Shown in pieces: positions 4,861 through 6,621 of a DNA stretch of 6,621 nucleotides. The DNA comes from Moraxellaceae bacterium. GTDB taxonomy: Bacteria > Pseudomonadota > Gammaproteobacteria > Pseudomonadales > Ketobacteraceae. Numbering within the stretch: the stretch's first letter is position 1; the number at the start of each line of letters is the position of its first letter. Made by a program: the position numbers and the translations under genes. The stretch is from NCBI GenBank assembly GCA_002402125.1, contig NVVG01000287.1:1-6621 (forward strand). Direction: 5' to 3'. The notes under the pieces are model-generated. The model was not told where the DNA came from. It worked only from the letters and a program-made list of their open reading frames with translations, and did not search any database.

Positions 4861-6621
4861 TTAACCGGTTGTGTTAGCCATGGGGCGGGCTTCGATTTTT
4901 TGCAGGCGTTGTTCGATGCTGCGCTGAATGCCTGTGGCGTTGAGTCCACATTCCGCTAGCATTTCTGCTGGTTTGCCATGTTCTATAAAACTATCAGGGA
5001 TGCCAAGATTTAGGGTGGAAATTAAGATGCCTTCGCGGGCTAATACTTCATTCACCGCGGACCCTGCACCACCCATTACGGCATTCTCTTCTAGCGTGAC
5101 TAGTAGGGAGTGAGCGTTTGCGGCCTGAATGATAGCCTCTTCATCTATGGGTTTAATGAAGCGCATGTCGATTAAGGTGGCGTTGAGATTATTTGCGGCT
5201 TGTTGTGCGGCTGCAACCATAGAACCAAATGCGAGTATGGCAATATTACTGCCTTGACGCAGAGAGAGGGATTTACCGAGGGGTAATTCTGCCATTGCGC
5301 TTTCTACTGCTACACCGATCCCGGTGCCCCTTGGGTAACGTACGGCTGCGGGTCCGTCATAATGGTAACCGGTGTAGAGCATTTGGCGACATTCATTTTC
5401 ATTGGAGGGCGCCATGATTATCATATTGGGAATGCAGCGTAAGAAACATAAATCGTAGGCGCCTGCATGGGTAGGGCCGTCTTCACCGACAAGGCCAGCA
5501 CGGTCAATGCCAAACAGAACATCGAGGTTTTGCAATGCGACGTCATGAATGAGTTGGTCATATCCACGCTGGAGAAAGGTGCTGTAAATGGCAACCACGG
5601 GTTTTAATCCTTCACAAGCAGCCCCTGCGGCTAACGTTACCGCATGTTGTTCTGCGATAGCGACATCTTGATATTGTTTGGGGAAGCATTTGGAAAACTC
5701 CACCATGCCTGAACCTTCACGCATGGCAGGGGTGATGGCCAATAGTCGCGAGTCATTTTCAGCAACATCACAAAGGAATTGACCAAAGATATCCGAGTAT
5801 TTCGGGGGTGACGTTTTCTTTGGCTCTGCAGTTTGAATTGGGGGTTCTGGATCGATTTTACTAAGTGCGTGATAGCCGATTGGATCTTTCTCAGCGGGTA
5901 CAAAACCCCGACCTTTTTGGGTGATGATATGTAGAATGCGGGGCCCAGGCAGGTCTTTTAGTTTTTCTAAATATAGCGTGAGTTTTTCTAGATTGTGACC
6001 GTCGATAGGTCCCACATAATTAAACCCCATTTCTTCAAACATGGTGCCAGGGGAGATCATGCCTTTCATGTGTTCTTCGGTGCGGCGTGCAAATTCCATC
6101 GCGGCCGGCATGTTTTCCAGTGCTTTTTTGCCACCTTCTCTTAGGGCGTTGTATCTACGGCTGGCCCAGATGCGGGAGAAGTAATTTGATAACCCGCCAA
6201 CGCTCTCAGAGATCGACATGTTGTTATCGTTGAGAATAACTAACATGTTGGTTTTTAGGTGCCCTGCATGATGCATGGCTTCAAACGCCATGCCAGCTGT
6301 CATTGCACCATCGCCAATGATTGCAACGTGTTTGTTGGGTAGTCCCTGCATCTCAGACCCTAGGGCCATGCCCAAGGCGGCGCTGATGGAGGTGCTGGAA
6401 TGGCCTACACCAAAGGTGTCGTATTCACTTTCAGCCCGGTTAGGGAATGCACATAAGCCGTCTTTTTGGCGCAGTGAGAGCATTTCTTTACGGCGACCGG
6501 TGAGGATTTTATGTGGGTAAGCTTGATGGCCAACATCCCATACTAGCCGGTCGCCTGGCGTGTTAAAGATATAATGCAATGCAATTGTTAGCTCAACGAC
6601 ACCTAATCCGGCTCCAAAATG
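4861..6621 (-). CDS. dxs: 1-deoxy-D-xylulose-5-phosphate synthase, lacking its N-terminus (cut by window end)
   Basis: Dxs condenses pyruvate with glyceraldehyde 3-phosphate, with loss of CO2, to form 1-deoxy-D-xylulose 5-phosphate, the entry point of the MEP isoprenoid pathway and a source for thiamine and pyridoxal synthesis. The frame is open to the right edge: the first residues are [12 protein letters not shown], matching the conserved start of the thiamine-diphosphate domain, whose His (E. coli H49) is the first visible residue. Counting from that His, GDGAMTAG (103-110) and LNDNNMSI (about 130-137) form the cofactor and Mg-binding motif, and VAIAEQHA holds the catalytic Glu at 324; [15 protein letters not shown] follows at about 373-387. 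The visible 586 residues plus roughly 48 missing ones give the usual length. A TTG codon at 6579-6577 is internal (LHYIFNTP), not the start. Its C-terminal stop lies 20 bases from the peptidase gene. ispA, the usual upstream partner, may lie outside the window. Confidence 0.98.
   Translation of the reverse strand, partial: HFGAGLGVVELTIALHYIFNTPGDRLVWDVGHQAYPHKILTGRRKEMLSLRQKDGLCAFPNRAESEYDTFGVGHSSTSISAALGMALGSEMQGLPNKHVAIIGDGAMTAGMAFEAMHHAGHLKTNMLVILNDNNMSISESVGGLSNYFSRIWASRRYNALREGGKKALENMPAAMEFARRTEEHMKGMISPGTMFEEMGFNYVGPIDGHNLEKLTLYLEKLKDLPGPRILHIITQKGRGFVPAEKDPIGYHALSKIDPEPPIQTAEPKKTSPPKYSDIFGQFLCDVAENDSRLLAITPAMREGSGMVEFSKCFPKQYQDVAIAEQHAVTLAAGAACEGLKPVVAIYSTFLQRGYDQLIHDVALQNLDVLFGIDRAGLVGEDGPTHAGAYDLCFLRCIPNMIIMAPSNENECRQMLYTGYHYDGPAAVRYPRGTGIGVAVESAMAELPLGKSLSLRQGSNIAILAFGSMVAAAQQAANNLNATLIDMRFIKPIDEEAIIQAANAHSLLVTLEENAVMGGAGSAVNEVLAREGILISTLNLGIPDSFIEHGKPAEMLAECGLNATGIQRSIEQRLQKIEARPMANTTG

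Noticed and set aside
5637..5903. Open frame of 88 codons inside dxs in another frame
   Set aside because: It is a shadow of dxs; the dxs frame is intact and conserved throughout this stretch.
6577..6579. TTG as the start codon of dxs
   Set aside because: The frame stays open to the window edge and the fourteen codons before it encode conserved Dxs sequence ([12 protein letters not shown]), so the true start is outside the window.

Overview
The window looks like a stretch of gammaproteobacterial chromosome with moderate base composition, probably from a marine or environmental relative of the Cellvibrio/Pseudomonas side of the class. That placement rests on the resemblance of the Psd, QueG and Dxs proteins to gammaproteobacterial versions and on a TraF_2-type outer-membrane protein; the order or genus cannot be fixed from the sequence alone. 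There are no RNA genes, insertion sequences, integrases, CRISPR arrays or conjugation genes.

Layout. The left edge cuts into psd (phosphatidylserine decarboxylase), of which only the C-terminal part with the self-cleaving LGST motif is present. It converges on queG (epoxyqueuosine reductase, tRNA modification, minus strand), and the 48-base gap between their stops is largely filled by one imperfect hairpin. Divergent from queG is a two-gene plus-strand envelope module: a secreted TraF_2-type predicted outer-membrane beta-barrel, then a lipoprotein with a DUF4398-like helical region and a C-terminal tail of nine tandem 12-base (PTVE/PTAE) repeats. The module converges on a minus-strand pair, dxs (isoprenoid precursor synthesis) followed after 20 bases by a YugP-type membrane zinc metallopeptidase. 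dxs runs off the right edge and lacks roughly its first 50 codons.

How the genes relate. psd, queG and dxs are housekeeping genes with no shared pathway. The barrel and lipoprotein genes are the unusual part: both products are exported, both probably end up at the outer membrane, they lie in tandem, and they sit as a module between housekeeping genes. A functional partnership is inference from position and predicted location only. The peptidase is probably co-transcribed with dxs. The most interesting points are the barrel/lipoprotein pair, the internal duplication in the lipoprotein, and its repeat tail, which falls into two sequence blocks.
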